Shown: positions 20,606-32,042 of the stretch, one piece after another
How positions within the stretch are numbered: the first letter of the stretch is position 1
How the letters are laid out: each line of letters opens with the position of its first letter
Source: Choricystis sp. odSpoLacu1
Taxonomy: Eukaryota > Chlorophyta > Trebouxiophyceae
DNA length: 64,000 nt
Direction of reading: 5' to 3'
Assembly (NCBI GenBank): GCA_958009055.1
Contig: OY253659.1
Span: forward strand, 124,001 to 188,000
The notes under the pieces: generated by a model
What the model was told of the DNA's origin: nothing
The model's input: the letters and a program-made list of their open reading frames with translations, nothing else
The model's database searches: none
Translations under genes and position numbers: made by a program

Positions 20606-22317
20606 TCACCCTCCCCCAAACGCAGACTTGGGCACCACGACCCCGCCTCCCACCGCGCACGCGGCCGGGCGCGGTCCATCCCCCACTACCAGCCCCGAAA
20701 ACGCAGACGGCGGCGGCAAGACGCCCGCCCGCACGTGCAGCGACGGCAGGGGCTCAGACGCTGCTGTCGCCGCAAAAGCAGACGGCGGCGGCCTCACCGC
20801 GGGCGGGGCAGACGGCGGAGTCAATGGATCACTGGAGAAGGCGGACGTCGGCAGCTTGGGCAGGGGGGGGGGGGGGCGTGGCGGGGAGGAGGAGGTGGAG
20901 AGGGCGGGTGGCGGCGCCGCACCCCTACCGCCCCCACTCCCCCGCAGCACGACCCCGGGTGGAGGCGGCACCACGGACGGCGTGCGTTCCCTCAATCGGG
21001 GGCGGGGGGGCAGCGGGTCGGCCGCCGCCAGGGCGGCGGCGAGGGTGGATTCGGCAGAGGGAGCGAGCGACGCGGTCGCCGCGGCGCGGGAAGGCGCGCC
21101 GCTGCCGCCACCACCACCACCCTCGATTTTCGCGGCCACCCCCCCAAACTCGGCGCCCGGCCAGTCGCGCCGCGTGGCGGCCACCACCGCCCGCCGGCGG
21201 GCGCGGGCGGCGGCGATGGTCGCCGTCGCGGGGCGCGCGCGCGGGCCGGGGTCGTCGGCGTCGGCTAGTGGGACAGTGGCGCCGACCAGACGCCAGTCCA
21301 GTGTTGTCACACCAGTCACTGCATCCACGACCACGCCAGCCGGGTCAAACCTCACCCCCCACGCCGCGGCGGAGGGCAGGGGCAGCGTGGCGGTCGCCAC
21401 CGCGCGCCGCCCGTCGGACACACACACACCCTCCACGCACACGACCAGGGCGCCCGCCCACTCGGACATGCGCTTGCCGTGCAGGGGGGAGGGCGGGGCC
21501 AGGGCGTGGGCGATGTCGAGGACGGGGCCGCACGAGGTGGCGGGCGGACGGTCGAGGAGGAGGGGGACGTCGCGCCCCCCGATCGCCACCCCTTCCGCCG
21601 TGGTGCGGGGAGGGGGGCGCCAGGATGCACGGATGTGCAGGGCTGTCAACCGCCCCACCGATGGGTGCAGGGCGACGAGGCGGAGGAGGAGGTGGGGGGC
21701 GCCATCGAGCGTCGCCACCAGGGCGGTCGGCACCACCATGTGCGTCGTGCGGGCGCGAGACGCCGAGCCTGCCGCGCCAGCCACTGCCACTGCCAGCGCA
21801 GCCAGGGCTGCCCACCCGGCCAGGCGGGCGGCCGCCAGGGCGGCGGTGGCGGGGAGGGAGGCGGGGGGCGGCAGGGGCACACCGGGGAGGGCGGCCAGGG
21901 CGGTCGCGGCGGGGGAGGGGGCGCCGGTCACCGCCAGTGTGAGAGCTGCCAGGGCCCAGGCAGCAGCCACCACGCCGGCAGCCGCGGTGACGGCGGGTGA
22001 GGCGGAGGGGCGGGGAGGGGGCGTGCCGACGGCGCGCCACGTGGCGGGCGCGGGCAGCGCCTGCTCCGCCTGCGCCTGCGTGTTGGGGGGGGGGAGGAAG
22101 AAGAAAACAAGGACGCGGGTGAGTGTCGGAGGGGGGGCGGGGCGGGGAGGGAGGGGCGACGTGGGCGGGGGGCTGCTGAGGCGACATGGTTTGTCGACTG
22201 CGCCTTCAGTGTGTGCCCCCGGTGCCAGCAGCCGACAAAAAGTGGGGGAGCCCCGCGGCGCCCCATGCCCTGCGCGTGCGGGACACGTCGCACACGCACC
22301 TTTGTGTCGGCCGACAT
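20606..22317 (-). CDS. Inward-rectifier-K+-channel-like membrane protein with degenerate pore
   Basis: Exon 1 (22300-22317, MSADTK) joins exon 2 (20606-22075) in phase 0; 495 aa. Two hydrophobic segments, around VTAAAGVVAAAWALAALTLA and ARLAGWAALAALAVAVAGAA, resemble the two helices of a Kir channel. The Kir cytoplasmic domain follows: ASRARTTHMVVPTALVATLDG, LLLRLVALHPSVGRLTAL, then SPLHGKRMSEWAGALVVCVEG and AAWGVRFDPAG. Between the helices, where TxGYG should be, the sequence is only ALAALPGVPLPPPAS. The last 250 residues are low-complexity, with four P-x-S-A-F copies. The Kir-type beta-domain assignment is good; potassium conduction is doubtful. Confidence 0.65.
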
Positions 22318-22494
22318 GGGGGGGAGGAGGGGGGTGTTTGTGCGAAAAACCTGGCCCCCGCCGATGCAGCGCAAACGAAAAGCAAGAGTGGGTGTGGTCT
22401 CGCAAAAGACAAAACGCTCCCGACCAATTCTCCGAAAAAAAAAAAAAAAAAACAGAGCCAAACCTTTAGCGCGCCCCGCGCCGACCAGAGAGCC
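22318..22494. promoter_or_regulatory. Bidirectional promoter region, Kir-like/YjbQ
   Basis: 177 bp between divergent ATGs. It contains an uninterrupted A run at about 22435-22452, 40 bp before the YjbQ start, which may act as a nucleosome-depleted poly(dA:dT) element (inference). Confidence 0.4.
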
Positions 22495-23194
22495 ATGCCG
22501 TTTGCGGTGCGTGTGTGGGGAGGACGTCTCCACGCGTGTGTGGAACCAGAAACACAGCGCTGCGCGCTCCTCGCTTCCCAACAAAAAAAAAAACGCCGAC
22601 CGACCCCCTCCACCCACCCACCACCTCACGTGTGATGGTGGTGGTGGGCCAAGCAATACACAGGTCAAACAATACACTCTCACCCTGCCCGCCGCCAAGC
22701 GTGGCTGCCACCTCATCACCCGCCTCGTGCGGGATGCGGCCCCCGGGCTCGCCTCCTGCCGCGCCGGCACCGCGCACCTGTTCATTCAACACACGTCCGC
22801 CTCCCTGACGGTCAACGAGAACGCAGACCCCGACGTGCGGGCCGACATGGAGACGTTTCTCAATCTGACGGTGCCGGAAGGGGCCAAAGCGCCGTGGATC
22901 CACACGGATGAAGGTGGGAGGAGAGAGAGTCGGGGGGGGCCGTGTGTTCCATTGTTTTGTGAGGCGTGAACAAGGCCACCAACAAACCCTTCCCTCCCTC
23001 CAAACCTCTTCTCCCCAGGCTATGACGACATGCCCGCCCACTGCAAGGCCAGCCTCATGGGGTCGTCCGTCACCCTGCCCGTCACGCGCGGCGCCTTCGC
23101 AGTCGGCACGTGGCAGGGCATCTACCTGTGCGAGCACCGGGACAGAGGGACGCCGCGGTCGCTGGTGGTGACGATCACGGGCGAGTTTGATTGA
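22495..23194 (+). CDS. YjbQ/UPF0047 family protein
   Basis: Exons 22495-22506 (only MPFA), 22664-22913 and 23019-23194; 145 aa, the family's usual size. Signatures in order are KRGCHLITRLV, LFIQHTSASLTVNENADPDV, DEGYDDMPAHCKASL and GTWQGIYLCEHR. The conserved His and acidic residues are all present. Members form small trimeric beta-rich proteins; thiamine-phosphate-synthase-like activity has been reported for some, but the biological role is unsettled. The first coding exon of 12 bases is notable. No targeting signal is evident. Confidence 0.9.
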
Positions 23195-23343
23195 TTCGAG
23201 TTTCGAGTGGGTGTGGTTTTGGGGACAACAAAAACAGAAAAACCAACCAAAAAAAGACACACCGAAAAACACAACGCTCTCTCTCTCTCTACCCTCTGCC
23301 CTCAACGTCACGCCACAGCCACACGGTTCTTGCCATCTCCAGC

Positions 23344-24301
23344 ATGCATCATCCCACACGCATTGGCCGCCCCCGGCCGCGCACACTGCCGCCGACGTGC
23401 GCCCAATCGGCGGCACGGGGGGGCGCGCCCACCACACCGTCGCCCGCGCCCGACAGGCGAGGCGTGCTGATTGGCTTGGTGACCAGCGTGGTGGTGAGGT
23501 GAGAGAGAGGAGGAAGGGGGGGGGGGGGAGTGCGGGCGGAAAGGTGGTGTCCGCGCTCGACCCTCTCCCGACCCTCCACCAAACAGCACACCCACTCTCG
23601 CCACGGCCGCCTCTGACGCAGTCGCGACCTCCACGCCTCCTCCTGCATCCGCCGCCCAAGCCTTCTCCACGCCCGAGTTTTCGATCGCCGTCCCCCCGGG
23701 CTTTGACTTTGCGCCCCCGCCTGGCGGAGCGCCCTCCTCCTCTGGCCCCGCCACGACGGCCGAGGAGCGTGGGCGGCGGGGGCGGGGAGCTGCGGCTCCC
23801 GAGAATCCTGTGAAGGCGCGGTTTGTGAGGCCGTGTGCTGTGGCAGCGGGCGGTGACGGCACGTCACCACCCTCCTCCTCCACCACCTCCTCCTGCGAGC
23901 TCACCATCGTCGCCCGCTCTGCGTCCGCCATCAAGCCCACCCTGCTGCAGCTGACCGACTTGGCGCAGTGGGGGACGCCGGCCGAGGTGGGGCGGCTGCT
24001 GCTGCCTCGCGGGGCTCGTGTGACGCTCGCGGCGACCGCCCTGTCCGTCCCGCGCCCCCCCCGAGACACGGGCACCCCGGTGGGCACGGTGGAGACGCCT
24101 CCTCTCACCCTGTATGCGTACGAGTTTGAGGTGGGGGGAGGGGCGAGTGGGGGCAGCGCTACACGGATCGCGCTGACGGCAGCCGCGCGGTCGGGGCGCG
24201 TTTTTGTGGCGGCGGCGGCCGCGCCGGCGGGCGAGTGGGGGAGGGTGGGGGCCGAGTTGACACAGGCGGTGCGGACGCTGCGCGTGACGCAGTTGAAGTG
24301 A
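23344..24301 (+). CDS. PsbP-domain protein of the thylakoid lumen (Tat substrate)
   Basis: Exons 23344-23498 and 23587-24301; 289 aa. The N-terminus is a bipartite plastid signal: a basic, Pro-rich transit region, then twin-arginine DRRGVLIGLVTSVVV across the splice site and a small-residue cleavage region ending near TLATAASDAVA. The mature part begins FSTPEFSIAVPPGFDF and contains the PsbP-fold strands LTIVARSASAIKPTL, LTLYAYEFEV and RVFVAAAAAPAGEW. PsbP-domain proteins assist photosystem assembly or stability; which member this is cannot be told. It is the strongest evidence in the window for photosynthesis. Confidence 0.8.
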
Positions 24302-24366
24302 AGAAGGGGGAGTTGTTGAAACGAAAACAAAAAAAAACTACACTTCTACAAAAACATTCCTCTCTC

Positions 24367-24861
24367 TCACGGCGCCTCCTTTTTCCTGGGTCGGCCCCGC
24401 TTGCGCTTGACCGGTGGTGCCTCGGGCGGCGGGTCGGCGGAGGAGACATCACTTTCCACCACACTGCCCGCCGCCACCCCCTCCCGATACCCATCCGCAA
24501 AACTGGACACCGCGTCCTTGTACGCCGTCACCCGCGTCTCGTACAGCGCCCTCAACGCGGGGCGCAGCGCGTCCGCGCCGCGGGACGCGGCCGCCGCGGC
24601 CGCGACCGCGGCGCGGCGGTGTTTGTCGGTCAGTGTGAGGCCGCTGGGGGCGGTTTCCTCCTCGACAGCTCCCTCATCACTGTCTTTGCGTCGCCTCCAC
24701 GTGTCAAAGTAGGCGGCCGAGCCTTGGGCGGCGCGAGTCAGCAGCGACGTGCGCGGACCGGCCGCATTGGGCGCGTCCGCGGGGGCTGGCGGGTCGGGCA
24801 GGGAGGTGGGGGCCACGATTTCGCGGACGTCGCGGCGGAGGTAGGTGAGGACGCGGCGCAT
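24367..24861 (-). CDS. Small protein with C-terminal AT-hook
   Basis: Single exon, 164 aa. The last 15 residues contain KRKRGRPRKK, a classic AT-hook that binds the minor groove of AT-rich DNA, also usable as a nuclear signal. The rest is helical with charged residues (TWRRRKDSDEG, ALRALYETRVTAYKDAV) and resembles no family that I recognise. The N-terminus MRRVLTYLRRDVREIV is amphipathic and basic, so organellar targeting is a second possibility. Its stop is 65 bp from the convergent PsbP gene stop. Confidence 0.6.
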   Translation of the reverse strand: MRRVLTYLRRDVREIVAPTSLPDPPAPADAPNAAGPRTSLLTRAAQGSAAYFDTWRRRKDSDEGAVEEETAPSGLTLTDKHRRAAVAAAAAASRGADALRPALRALYETRVTAYKDAVSSFADGYREGVAAGSVVESDVSSADPPPEAPPVKRKRGRPRKKEAP

Positions 24862-25082
24862 GGGAGGGTGGTGGGAGCGAGGCGGGCCACGACGCCCGCG
24901 CCCAGAGACGCGTTTTTTTTGTTTTTGTGTTTTTTGTTTTTAACTTTCGTCCCCGTTTTGAAAACCATCACCCCGAGCAGAGAGGGCGGAAGGAGTCAGA
25001 AAAAAACGGTTGTGAGGGTTTAGACAAAAAATCGAAAACATAGCTGCTGCGTTAAAACACTCTCTCGCCCCCTCTGTTCCCC

Positions 25083-26404
25083 TCACTCCCCCCCACCATC
25101 CACCCTCTCATACAGCAGGATGTAGCCATGGTCCACGCCTCCTCCTCCCGCCCCCGCCGCCCCAAAGGCGGCGGCGAGAGCGGCGGCAGGGGCGCGCTCC
25201 ACGGCGTCATCGTCCAAAAGCAGCCACCCAGAATCGTCATCGCCATCACTCGCGTCGCCACCCGGCCGCACAAAGGCGACGTAGTGGCCATGGTTGGGGC
25301 CGGACCCGACGTGGACCACGACGGCGGTGAGGCGCAGGGCGACGTCCGCGGCCGGCGGCTCGTCCTCGCCACGCGCCGCCACGCCCCCCAGTTTCAACAG
25401 TGTCGGAAACACCACCCTGTGCCCCAGCTTGCGCAGGCGGTCGGAATCGGCCGCGTATTTGAATCGTTTTAGGTGGAGGATCAACGTGCGAGGCACGCGT
25501 GCGACGCGCAGTCGCCGCTCCGCCTCCGTCAACCCACCCCCACACGCGTCGCACCGAAACTTGTCGTCGCCGCCCAGGGTTTCTTTCGCAGAAAACGTGC
25601 GCAGGCAGGAAGATAGGGAGACGTGGGGGGCGACTTCAAGGGACAGGTCGAAAAAGGGCTCGTCCCTCAGCGTCGTGGCTTCACAGGCCAGGCACCGCGT
25701 CTCGCAGACGAGGCGCCCCCGGAACACGTCGTCCACCCAGGTGGGGAGTGCGGGGGAAGTGGTGGTGGTGGTGGCCGCAGCCGCGTCACCAGAACCGCTT
25801 GCCGCCGTCACTCGCTCCGCCTCCTTGGCCGCCTCCTTGGCCGCCTCCTTGGCCACTGTCTCCGCGCACTCGTTCAACAGATAATTCAAAAACTCGTGCG
25901 CATCCTGGTGCATGAAGGAGCGGAAGGCCTCATTGTCGCGCTTCAGGCGAGCGACAAACCGTTTCGGCGCGATGACGCCGCCGCGCCCGCCGCCGCCGCC
26001 GCGCGTCATGGACACAAACAAATCCCCCAGCGCCGCCAGCAGGGAGTCGCGGTCGGTGGAGGGGGTGGGGGAGGCCGCGTGGGCGAGGACGGCGGTGCGG
26101 AAGGGGGCGCAGAAGTAGAGAGCCTGAGTTGAAAGGGAGGAGAGTCGAGAGGCATGGGCGTCGAAAAAAAGGTGCAACCCGCCGCGTCTCCCTCTCTCTC
26201 TCCCTTTCTCCCAAACACAATCGCTCTCACACACACCTGCAGCACCGAGTTGGCGTAGCACGTGTTGCCAAAGTTCTCCAGGCCGTGCGCGCACACCGGT
26301 CCGTCACAGCGCACGCCGTCGGCGCCGTCCACACCATTCCCGCCGCCCCCGCCACGGGCGCTAGTGCCGAGGGCGCCCAGGCGGCGGCGCAGGGAGGCAA
26401 ACAT
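25083..26404 (-). CDS. Ubiquitin C-terminal hydrolase, USP12/USP46-like
   Basis: Exons 26237-26404 and 25083-26123; 402 aa. The Cys box ENFGNTCYANSVLQ is at the end of exon 1 (catalytic Cys about residue 49). NEAFRSFMHQDAHEFLNYLL follows, then zinc-ribbon cysteines in ETRCLACEATT and FRCDACGGG. The His box is VGSGPNHGHYVAFVRPGG and the last strand HGYILLYERV. Order and size fit the USP12/46 and plant UBP3/4 subgroup, which removes ubiquitin from nuclear and signalling proteins. A short Lys-Glu-Ala-Ala repeat between the boxes is probably a helical insert. The active-site residues look intact. Confidence 0.87.
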
Positions 26405-26631
26405 GGGGGAGGAGGAGGGGTGACGGTGCCAAACTGTGGCCGGATGGGAGGAGAAACGCGGGCTAGCCGCACACACACGCACGCACGCAGCTGTCCCCGC
26501 AGCTGCTCGCAGCTTCTGGTGGGCCAGAAGGCGGCACGCAACGGGAGGCCAGCAATGCGCGTGGCAAAATGGACAGCAAAAACACGCAAAGTTGTGTTAA
26601 ACGAAAAAACGCTCACTATTCTCGTCTCTCT

Positions 26632-28289
26632 TCACTCCCCGCTCTTGATCACCGGCGCTGCATAGCCCGCAAACAGGGCCGCCACTTCAGCCCCCGTCAC
26701 CGCGTCAGACGGTGTGGTTGACGGTGCCACAGCCGCAGCCCCCACCCCGGGACCAAACAGAGCCGCGACAGCCCGTGGTGGCAGCTCCTCTCTCGCGGCG
26801 GGCGGCGCCGCGGCCGCCGCCTCCTGCACCGCCGCCGGCACCACCTCGGCCGGCGCCCACAGTTCAGCGGGGGCCGCATCCAGCGCCCCCCGGTGCGCCG
26901 CCTCAGCGGCCGCGGCGCGCCGTTCGAGCGTACCAGCGGTCGACACGCGCCGCGCGGCCGCGCGCGCGGCCGCGTCGGCGGCGCGCACCGCCGCGTCCGC
27001 CGCCGCCCGCGTGGCCGCCAGGTCGGCTGCGGCGGCCAGGGCGGCGGCTTCGGCTGGTGTGGGGCGCGAGTCGACGGGGGACAGGGGCGGGGGGGCGCGG
27101 GGCGGGAGTTTGAACGGGTCTTCGGAAGGCGAGCCTGTGCCTCCACCCCCGCCAGCCGCGCGAGGCGGCGGCCCCTGCCCCGCCCGCTCGCACCCGCGCG
27201 CCGCGGTGGAGGTACCGCACCCTCCCCGACGCGCGACTCGGCAGACGGCGCACCGGCCAGAGGCAGAGGAGGGGCGCGGTTTTTTGGCAGAGGGTGATGC
27301 AGCGGCGGCGGTCGACGGTGGCGACGGCAGCGGCAGCCGCTTGGCCACCGCCGGCTTGGCCACCGGCGCACCGCCACGCACGCCCGCCAGCCCCGCCGTC
27401 GCCCACGCAGCAACAAAAGACGCCTCCGCCGCGTCTGCAGCCGCCACGATGGGCGTCCCGGGCGCGTTGTAGCGGCGACAGTTTTCGAATGTTAAAGCGG
27501 CATCCACCGCCACCCCCTCTGGCGACGCATAAAACGCGGGCCCTCCACCCGCCGCCACGGCCACCGCGTCCGCCGCCAGCCGAGTCGCCATGGTGCCCAG
27601 GTCCATGGGGTGAGGGACGATCGATAGGTAGTCTGTGAGGCCTAAACCAATCACATCCACCGGCTGCAGAAACGGGGCCGCCGCCGCGCACTGGGACCGC
27701 ACCAGGTCGATGACGGCGGCCGCCCGGGACCGCCAGTCAAAGACGGTTGGTTGGGAGGCAGGCGGCGGGAGCTTGGGCCTGGGCTTGGCCGCTGGCCGCG
27801 GCGGCGGCGGCGGCGGCTCCGCGGCCGCCCTCTCCGCCCGCTCCGCGGCAGCATCCAACTTCATCGTCTTCCACATGCCATCAGCTGCCGCCGCCAGCTT
27901 GTCCGCCGCCACGGCGACCGGGTGGTCGGGGGCGGCGTTGAACAGTTTGGCGTTGGCGACGACGAGGGCGACGTCGGCTTTGACCGCGGCGGCCGATTCG
28001 TAGTGACCATGTTTAACCCTCTCAGAAATAGTGCCCAAATCCATGGGCGTCTTGATCACGTCCCTGTATTCAGGGATGCCGAGCGCATCCGGGTCGACGG
28101 GCTCGTTGAAGAAGGTGAGGGCGGGGGCTGTGTTCATGAGGCGGAAGAGAAACTGAGAGGTGTGTGGGGAGGGCGCGGATGTTGAGCGAAAAAAAAACAG
28201 AGGGCGGTCCACTTTCCATCCTCTCTCTCCTCTTTCCACCCTACATCACCACGCACCTTGCGCATGCGGCCGGCGAGGTCGGGGTCCAT
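26632..28289 (-). CDS. Double bromodomain protein
   Basis: Exons 28257-28289 (MDPDLAGRMRK) and 26632-28152; 517 aa. Bromodomain 1 (about residues 5-95) has FFNEPVDPDALGIPEYRDVI, KTPMDLGTISERV and the acetyl-lysine-binding Asn in NAKLFN. Bromodomain 2 (about 150-270) has LQPVDVIGLGLTDYLSIV, PHPMDLGTMATRL and ENCRRYNAPGTP. Cys-rich RCAVCRVARRGGCG follows and could bind zinc, but no named finger fits. The C-terminal 200 residues are Ala-rich and helical. Tandem bromodomains recall BET proteins, yet no ET domain is visible. Reading of acetylated histones is the likely role. Confidence 0.8.
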
Positions 28290-28838
28290 GGTGGCGCAGG
28301 AGTGTGGGGGGAGGCGCGGGGGGAGAGAAAAGGAAACGGCGGTCGCCCAATTGCGGGCCCGCTCTGCAAATCCACACCCCGGGCGGGCTCGCCGTCGGGT
28401 GGCCGAGGTTGGGTGTCAGTCGCTGCCGCGTCAATTCGCAGCGGGCGGCCGGTTGGAGCGGGAGAGAGAGGAGAAAAGGAAAAGAGAGTGTTTTGTTTTT
28501 TTAACTGACACAAAGAGACACGCCCCTTGCGGCAAACTGCGCGTGTGCCGCCGCCTGAGTCTGGTGCTGCAAAATCGTGCCTTTGATGTTAAAGTGGCCG
28601 GAAAAGAGGTGAATTCGAGGTTTTCGTTTTTTGGGGGTGTCAAAAATTTTGTCTGAAAAAGACAAAGGAAGAAAAAGGGTCGGGGCGGGACAGGCCCGCC
28701 CAGCAGCGGGGCGGCAGCAATTGGCGACTAGGGAGGGGTCGTCCGACGAAAGCACAGCAGTCGGGGGGATGTGGGGTGGGGAAAAGGGGAAGGACAGAAA
28801 ACAGTGGGGAGACAACTCACTCAACACAACCAATATCA
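28290..28838. other. Intergenic region upstream of the bromodomain gene
   Basis: 549 bp between the bromodomain start and the J-protein stop (tandem, minus strand). Mixed composition; no coding or RNA gene seen. It should contain the bromodomain gene promoter. Confidence 0.4.
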
Positions 28839-29961
28839 TCAATGCGCGTCGCGCGCCCTCAGGGCAGCGCGCCGCTTGAGCCCAGCCAGCTGGGCGCGGC
28901 GGGTGTCGGGGCAGGCGCCACTGCGTGCGGGTTTGGGGGGGGGCGGCGCTGCATCGGGACCAGCCGCTGTCCGGGGCGCCGCGTTGACCGAGTCGCCCGG
29001 GGCGGCGCCGTCGCAGTCGTAGTAGGACATGGTGACGTCGACAGGGGGTGAGGAAGGGTGGGGCGTGTGTGGCCGGTCTGACGCGGCTCCCGCCCCGCCC
29101 GCCGCCGCGCGCGCGGGCGACCACCCTCCAGCCTGCTGTTGGTCAGTCGCCGCCACGCCCACCGCTGCACGAGCAGCCGACCGGCCACCGCCCGCCTGCA
29201 GCTTGCGGGCGGCGCGGGCTCTCAGGCCGGCCAGTTGAGACTCGAGAGCGGCGCGCGGGGCGGGGCCACGTTCGTCTGAAGGGTGGGGAGGCAGGGGGCG
29301 GCCCGCTGCCGCAGCCCGACGCCTGGCTGTAGCGCGGGCTACAAAGTTCCAGTAGAAGTCAAACGTGCGGTCGTCGTAGACGGCGTTGGCGGACGAGGCG
29401 GCTCTGCTGGACCGGCGGCGGCGCCCCGTCAGCAGGGCATACGCATCCGCCACCCGCATAAAGCGGGACGACGCCGCGGTGGCACACCCATCCGCAACGT
29501 CAGGGTGGTGCTCCCGCGCGGCGGCGCGGAAGGCGGCCTTGATCTCGGCTTTGGATGCGGAGGGAGGGACGCCGAGCGCCGCGTAAGGACATTCCGAGTC
29601 GCCGAGGGGCTGAGTGGGTGGTGGATGGTGGTGGGTGTCGTGTTGCGAGTCAGCAAGCGTTAGGGTTTTGCCGCCACACGCAGGATCGCCCGTAGGCGGT
29701 GTGTGGGTTTTGCGGTCTTGGTTTTGCGGGCGAGTCAGCAGCAGTGTTTTTTGTGTGGCACGAAAAAGTCAAACGCTTCCCTCGGTCTCTGGCGCCAATT
29801 GCCACCACAGCCCGAGTTCCAGTGCCGCCTGGGCCCACCCCACCACCTCTCACCGTGGCTGCGGCGGTCGTGACGCGGCGAGGGAGGGGGGCGGGGGCGC
29901 GGGGCGGAGCGCGCAGCACGGGCAGCGCACGTCGCGGTGCGGGCGCGGGCGCGGCGCGCAT
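28839..29961 (-). CDS. Organelle-targeted J-domain (DnaJ-like) protein
   Basis: Exons 29854-29961 and 28839-29609; 292 aa. Exon 1 encodes a basic Ala/Pro/Arg-rich presequence without acidic residues (MRAAPAPAPRRALPVLRAPP), suitable for plastid or mitochondrial import. Exon 2 opens with a J-domain: PYAALGVPPSASKAEIKAAF, then REHHPDVADG with the essential HPD, and FMRVADAYALLTG. J-domains stimulate Hsp70 ATPase. After it comes DDRTFDFYWNFVARATARRR and a low-complexity tail with repeated LAGLRARAARKL / LAGLKRRAALRA blocks. No zinc finger or client-binding DnaJ_C domain is present. Confidence 0.78.
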
Positions 29962-30284
29962 GGGGGGGGGGGGGGGCACCGACTGTGGGGAGTCAAGTTG
30001 CGGTGGCCCAAAATTGGTGGCCGCGCAGGGAGGGGGGCACGCGCCCGCGTTTGCCTGTGGTAGACAAAACAAAAAGGTGACACCTGCGTTTTGTTCGCCA
30101 AAAAACGCGGCATTTGGCGAGTTGCTCCTGTGCGCCTCCGACTACACACACCGGCACGCGACCTGCGTCAACCCGCCCCCTGCTGTCCCGCAGCCACTGC
30201 GATCCCGTTTTCGCGCTAGGTTGGCCGACTGGCGGGTGCAAAAACGCCCCCTCACTTCTAGCCAACCCGCCCCCCACTCACCGC
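29962..30284. other. Divergent intergenic region, J-protein/NAXD
   Basis: 323 bp between divergent start codons, with a G run at about 29961-29974. It presumably holds both promoters; nothing else recognised. Confidence 0.35.
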
Positions 30285-31693
30285 ATGCGCACCGCGCGCG
30301 CCCTGGTCACCCGCACCGCCTGGTCGACGCCGGGTGCCCGTGTCCACGACAGGAGGGTGCCAGCGGGGCGTGTCACTTACTGTTCCCGCGTCGCGTCGGC
30401 ACGAGCCATGGCGAGCGGTGGAGCGCCCGCCGACCTGGCGGCCCGTGCCGCGGCCCTGGTGCCTCCGCTGGATGGTGAGAGTGTGTGTATGTGTGCTGTG
30501 TTTTTTGATCGCTGTGAAAACAAAACAGCTTGTTTTCGACGCACACACCCCTCAACCCCCCCCCCGTCACAGCCTCCGCCCGCAAAGGCGACGCCGGCCG
30601 CGTCGCCGTCGTCGGCGGCTGCCGCGAGTATGCGGGGGCCCCCTTCTTTGCGGCCCTGGCGGTGTTGAAGGTAGGGGGGGGAAGAGGGCAGTTTTTTTGG
30701 AGGGAGGCGTGTGTGGCAGCCTCTCTGCTCACATCCTCAAGACTAGCCCACCCCCCAACAAACGCTCAACACCCTGCCCGCCACCCCATCACAGACTGGC
30801 GCCGACCTCTCCCACGTGTTCACGACTCCCGCCGCGGCGCCCACCATCAAGGTGTACTCGCCCGACCTGATTGTGCACCCGTATCTGGCGGAGGGAGGGG
30901 TGGTGAACAGCGGCGGAGGTGACGACGGCGGCAACGTCTCCGCCCCCCCTTCCCCCGCCGCCATCGCGGCCGCCGTGGCCGCCGTTAGCCAGTGGTTGCC
31001 CCGGTTTGAGGCGGTGGTGGTGGGGCCGGGGTTGGGGCGGGATGCCGGGCTGGCGCAGGAGGCGACAGAGGTGAGCAGAAGAGGGACAACGTGGAGACAA
31101 AAAACACATGCACCCAGCCTTCCCACACCATCCCCCCCCCCCCCCCCCCCCCAAACCATCAGATCCTGCGCGCCGCCCGTGCCGTTGGTGCCGCCGCCCT
31201 CGTGGACGCGGACGGCATCGCCCTGGTGATCGCGGCCCCCGACTCGGTGCGCGGGTGGCGCTCCGCGGTCCTCACCCCCAACGCCGCCGAGTTTGGACGG
31301 CTGGCGGGAGCCTTGGGGGTGGACCCAGCCTCTCGGCACGCCGTGCAAGCGGTGGCGGACGCGCTGGATGGGCCGACCGTGGTGGCGAAAGGCGCGTCCG
31401 ACGTCGTGGCCTCCGCACACCACCCCTCCTTCACCATTACCACCGCCGGCTCCCCCCGCCGCGCGGGTGGCCAGGGCGACATTCTGTCGGGCACGGTGGC
31501 CACCTTTCTGGCGTGGGCGGTGGCGGCGGCGCGGAGGACCGGAGGTGGGGAGATTGATGCTTCCGCAGCAGTGCACGGTGGAGCCACCCTGGCGCGGGCG
31601 GCGGCGGCGGCCGCGTATGAGGAGAAGGGGAGGGCCATGCTGGCCAGCGACGTGCTGGAGTCGGTGGGGACAGCGTTTGGGCGGTTGTTTTGA
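30285..31693 (+). CDS. NAXD: ATP-dependent NAD(P)H-hydrate dehydratase
   Basis: Exons 30285-30474, 30573-30670, 30795-31070 and 31163-31693; 364 aa. The first 40 residues are Arg-rich and look like an organellar presequence; a second in-frame Met at [10 protein letters not shown] could give a cytosolic form. Landmarks are [67 protein letters not shown] and the ribokinase-type motif [18 protein letters not shown]. The enzyme dehydrates damaged NAD(P)H hydrates back to the cofactor, usually with an epimerase encoded elsewhere. Intron 3 ends in an 18-20 base C run just before the acceptor. Confidence 0.92.
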
Positions 31694-32042
31694 CATGTTT
31701 TTTTGTTGTTGCTCGTTTTTCAACCACACGGCGGAGAGACACACCCACTGTTTTGCTTCGCCGCTGGGAGTGTTTTTGCTTTCAGTGGAACAGCACGCGC
31801 GGCGACACCCGCATTTCGCGGTCTCGATGTTTTACACACACACACTGGCCCGCCGTCGTCTTCACGCCTCGCCGGGCTTGCCCCCTCTCTGCTCTCTCAG
31901 CACACAGACACTCGGAAAAAAAAAACGCTCAGTCAAAGAATCAAGTGGCGGTCTCTCGAAAAAGAAGGCGGGGGTCGGGCAGGGGGAGACACAAAAAACT
32001 AGGCCCCAAAGGGACGCGCGCACACACCCTCTCTGCCCTTCC
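31694..32042. other. Convergent 3' intergenic region
   Basis: 349 bp between two convergent stops, with short T and A runs. No gene seen. Confidence 0.4.

Noticed and set aside
27230..27300. PHD or other named zinc finger in the bromodomain protein
   Set aside because: The Cys spacing after the second bromodomain does not complete a known finger.
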